NCBI GenBank assembly: GCA_021234535.1
Contig: CM037838.1
Span: forward strand, 20,777,009 to 20,841,008
Source: Stichopus chloronotus
Lineage: Eukaryota > Echinodermata > Holothuroidea > Aspidochirotida > Stichopodidae
Direction: 5' to 3'
DNA length: 64,000 nucleotides
The position numbers were made by a program, and so were the translations under genes. Positions 61,733 through 64,000 of this stretch are shown here, one piece after another (position 1 is the first letter of the stretch; the number at the start of each line of letters is the position of its first letter). Below the pieces are notes generated by a model. That model searched no databases, was not told the origin of the DNA, and was given only the letters and a program-made list of their open reading frames with translations.

Positions 61733-63029
61733 GTACATTGCAATGTAATTCCAATTGTAGCCAAGTACCTTTATTTTAGCTGTAATGATACTTGTAAAAT
61801 GGCCTACAATTTCTTGTAACCATGGTTACTGTACATTAAGATGTAATTGCACAGTGCCTGCATTAATGATTAGAAATTATTACATTTATGGTATTTATGG
61901 TTAAAAGTTATTGCATTTACAGTATGATGGGCATTGTACATTTATGGTTGTTACTACACAGGTTATACGCACATACATGTTGCCCTTGTTGTAGGCATAA
62001 ACTGTACTGTGCAGCTGCAAGACACTAGTGAACTGAACAAAACAGCCTGCTGCAATTAGTACCCATAGGCATAGTGCTCCACTGTATGTATCACAATTGA
62101 AAATTTGGTAAAATGAATTTGATTTTTGCACTTCAGCCTTTAGGCAGCTGCTTGTTTCACCCCCTTGCACGTTTGCCCCCAAACTACCAGTTCTTCCAGA
62201 CTTCCACTTTTGAGGCAAACTTGGGGGGTGAATTGACCGATAATCAGTCTACAGTACTCAGTAGTGCTGCACAGGAATCAGGTCAATTACGCTGAAATCT
62301 TTGCGGGGGGGGGGGGGGATAAATCCCCCGCTAACTGCAAACTTTACAATCTGGGGTCAGCATTACAATAGCCTAGCCTATATACTTACCCTGCCCAAGT
62401 AAGTGTCTTAGGCCTAACAGTAAGTTAGTAACACTACTAACACTACAGTTCTTCCTTGAACTTGAGCCTAGGAAGTACTGATACGCGTAGCCTAGTCGTG
62501 ATTACTGAGGGTAGAATAATGTTTGGTAAATTTATGGCAATTGTTTTATTATGTAACCAAGTGACTCATCATTGGTCTTATTTTTTAATTAAAAAATGTA
62601 GGCTACAACATTAGCGGTGAAAGGGTGAATGCAGAATAGCCTACACTACACTACAGTAACTTAGGCTTCCTTGCCCCATTAAATTTTAGGCTAAGCTTTA
62701 ACAAAAAAACACAACCCAAACCATCCACATGAGTTTTCTGAAATACAAAATGTGAATCATCCTGTCTTCGTTGTAGCAAGTACGTATTTGATCGATCTTT
62801 ACCTGATTTAGGGAATTACTTATCCTGGAAGCTCCCTTCTTACACAAAACTTGTAACAAGTTAATGAAACAACAGTACACTATACTGAACAGTGTACACT
62901 CAGTAAAGTGTAAATAGGAGGTATATGGCGCAAGGTAATAAGTTAGATCTTGATGACACTCATAGCTATACTACTGTACGTTGTGGCTGCTGTGCACAGT
63001 ACATAAACAACACGGTTCACAATACAGCA

Positions 63030-63120
63030 CCCGAGCTGACCCCGCATGGGAACGATGGCGCTATGTTAGAAATTGCACAGCCTATATTTGTTTGCTCGAT
63101 CTCCCGCCGCGCCGGCCTCT
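63030..63120 (-). promoter_or_regulatory. Candidate RABGAP1 promoter / CpG-richer patch
   Basis: This is among the few CG-dense stretches in the upstream 4.4 kb, containing CCGCCGCGCCGGCC and several further CG dinucleotides, on the 5' side of the RABGAP1 coding region. Position and composition are the only support. Confidence 0.2.
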
Positions 63121-63722
63121 AGCTCTAGCTAGCTAGCTCTAGTTACAAATTTACAGTCTGGGCGATTCAAAAGGGCGAGTGCCTAACATTCACTGGGTAA
63201 AATGTTTAGTTTGGTAACTTTTACAGCGACGGAACGGATCTGTGTACATAAATGACACCAATCAAGCGCTTTAAATAAACAAGTTACAATGACCTTTGAA
63301 TTTAGGCCTAGTCTGGAACCAATTATGTGACAAAGTGAGGGGTCTGCTCGGACCAGAATTTAGAAGGAGTCAATGGCGTCAATTGTTATCGAGAGTTTGA
63401 ATTGACGGATTACTCGGTAAGTTCTGTAACACTAACTTATAATATCGGCTACGAAATAAACCGATTTTGGCTTGCTCAGTCTAGGCCTCGTCAGGAAAGA
63501 GACAAGAATGTCAATGGCATTATAAAAACAGCTTGAAAGAGCAGACATTCCGAAACCTCGGCCCCATATCAATAACAATCAGAATTTTCCACACTGCCGA
63601 AATTATATCATACCCAGGCATGATGTTAGGTGCCTTATTTTTGAAGAATTCCAGTGAAAGTGATACTGATAGGGGCAGTATTACTGTATTAGAACTTAGG
63701 GATCACCTTAAAGGCTGTAATG

Positions 63723-63964
63723 CATCACCCCAGACAGTTTCAATCCTCCCAACTACCCACCTCTAGTCCCTCCCTCAGCCTGTCTTACATTCCACCACAT
63801 GTGTAATCAAAACAATGGATCCCTGTGTACGCTGTGTAGTACGAGCTGTTCTGCATCTTTCGAATTTGCTGGCAATCTAAGAGTACTGTAACTTAGAACC
63901 AGTTGAGAATTTTCCTTTCAGGGAGGTAAAAATATAGCTGAGGGTGATGCAATACAGCCTTTAA
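63723..63964 (+). repeat. Dispersed repeat, copy 2
   Basis: Direct-orientation match to 14074-14320. Differences are mostly single bases and one small gap near the CCACCTCTAG/CACCTACAGTAGCTCTAG segment. The copy may continue to the window edge. Confidence 0.75.
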
Positions 63965-64000
63965 AGGAGAAGGAGACCCTGGGAATATATTTGTGAAAAT

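Larger units (their letters stand above)
60496..64000. other. Region upstream of RABGAP1: expected promoter or noncoding first exon, not located
   Basis: No coding gene is supported here. Besides the hairpins and palindromes it holds 14 G in a row at 62305-62318. A CG-richer patch at about 63030-63120 (TCCCGCCGCGCCGGCC) is the best candidate for a promoter/first-exon area of the minus-strand RABGAP1 gene, but no donor site there is convincing. A dispersed-repeat copy begins at 63723. Confidence 0.4.

Overview
This is animal (metazoan) nuclear DNA. It is AT-rich and intron-rich, has GT-AG splice sites, and carries many diverged dispersed repeats, MITE-like elements and microsatellites. The coding sequences look like an invertebrate deuterostome, and the repeat style suggests an echinoderm (a holothuroid is my best guess, held loosely). 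I see nothing bacterial, no viral gene, no CRISPR array and no intact transposase gene.

The window is dominated by one gene on the minus strand: the orthologue of vertebrate RABGAP1/RABGAP1L, a Rab GTPase-activating protein. I resolve twelve coding exons, running from the start codon at 59531 to 1100. They join without a frame break into 730 codons. In order they encode an acidic, Ser-rich N-terminus, a PTB/PID domain, the kinesin-like DUF3694 region, an acidic linker and most of the TBC Rab-GAP domain. Both catalytic fingers are present (IxxDxxR and YCQG). The end of the TBC domain and the C-terminal coiled coil lie beyond position 1. Most introns are 0.6-4 kb, but the one between coding exons 9 and 10 is about 34 kb (5468-39565).

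Inside that giant intron, on the opposite strand, is a complete single-exon class A GPCR (22601-23653, 350 aa). It resembles the vertebrate orphan receptors GPR21 and GPR52, including the unusual NCxxY in TM7 in place of NPxxY. In humans GPR21 lies in an intron of RABGAP1 and GPR52 in an intron of RABGAP1L. The window therefore appears to show the unduplicated, ancestral form of this host/nested-gene pair, which is its main biological result.

The rest is intronic or upstream DNA. Its features include: a roughly 330-bp tandem repeat at 1-960; a hAT-type MITE with an 8-bp target duplication at 7933-8065; a second MITE-like element at 3465-3737; a perfect 31-bp hairpin at 12375-12477; a CATC/TGTC satellite at 21.2-21.6 kb; a 24/29-bp minisatellite at 36.5-36.9 kb; a 156-bp tandem pair at 43.75-44.06 kb; a degenerate CATG-rich array at 48.9-49.3 kb; a likely non-LTR retrotransposon 3' end near 54.1-54.4 kb; and, upstream of RABGAP1, a tandem repeat carrying DR1-type TGACCTTTGACCT motifs, two adjacent hairpins and a 28-bp palindrome. 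The RABGAP1 promoter and any noncoding first exon should lie above 59.6 kb, but I could not place them firmly.
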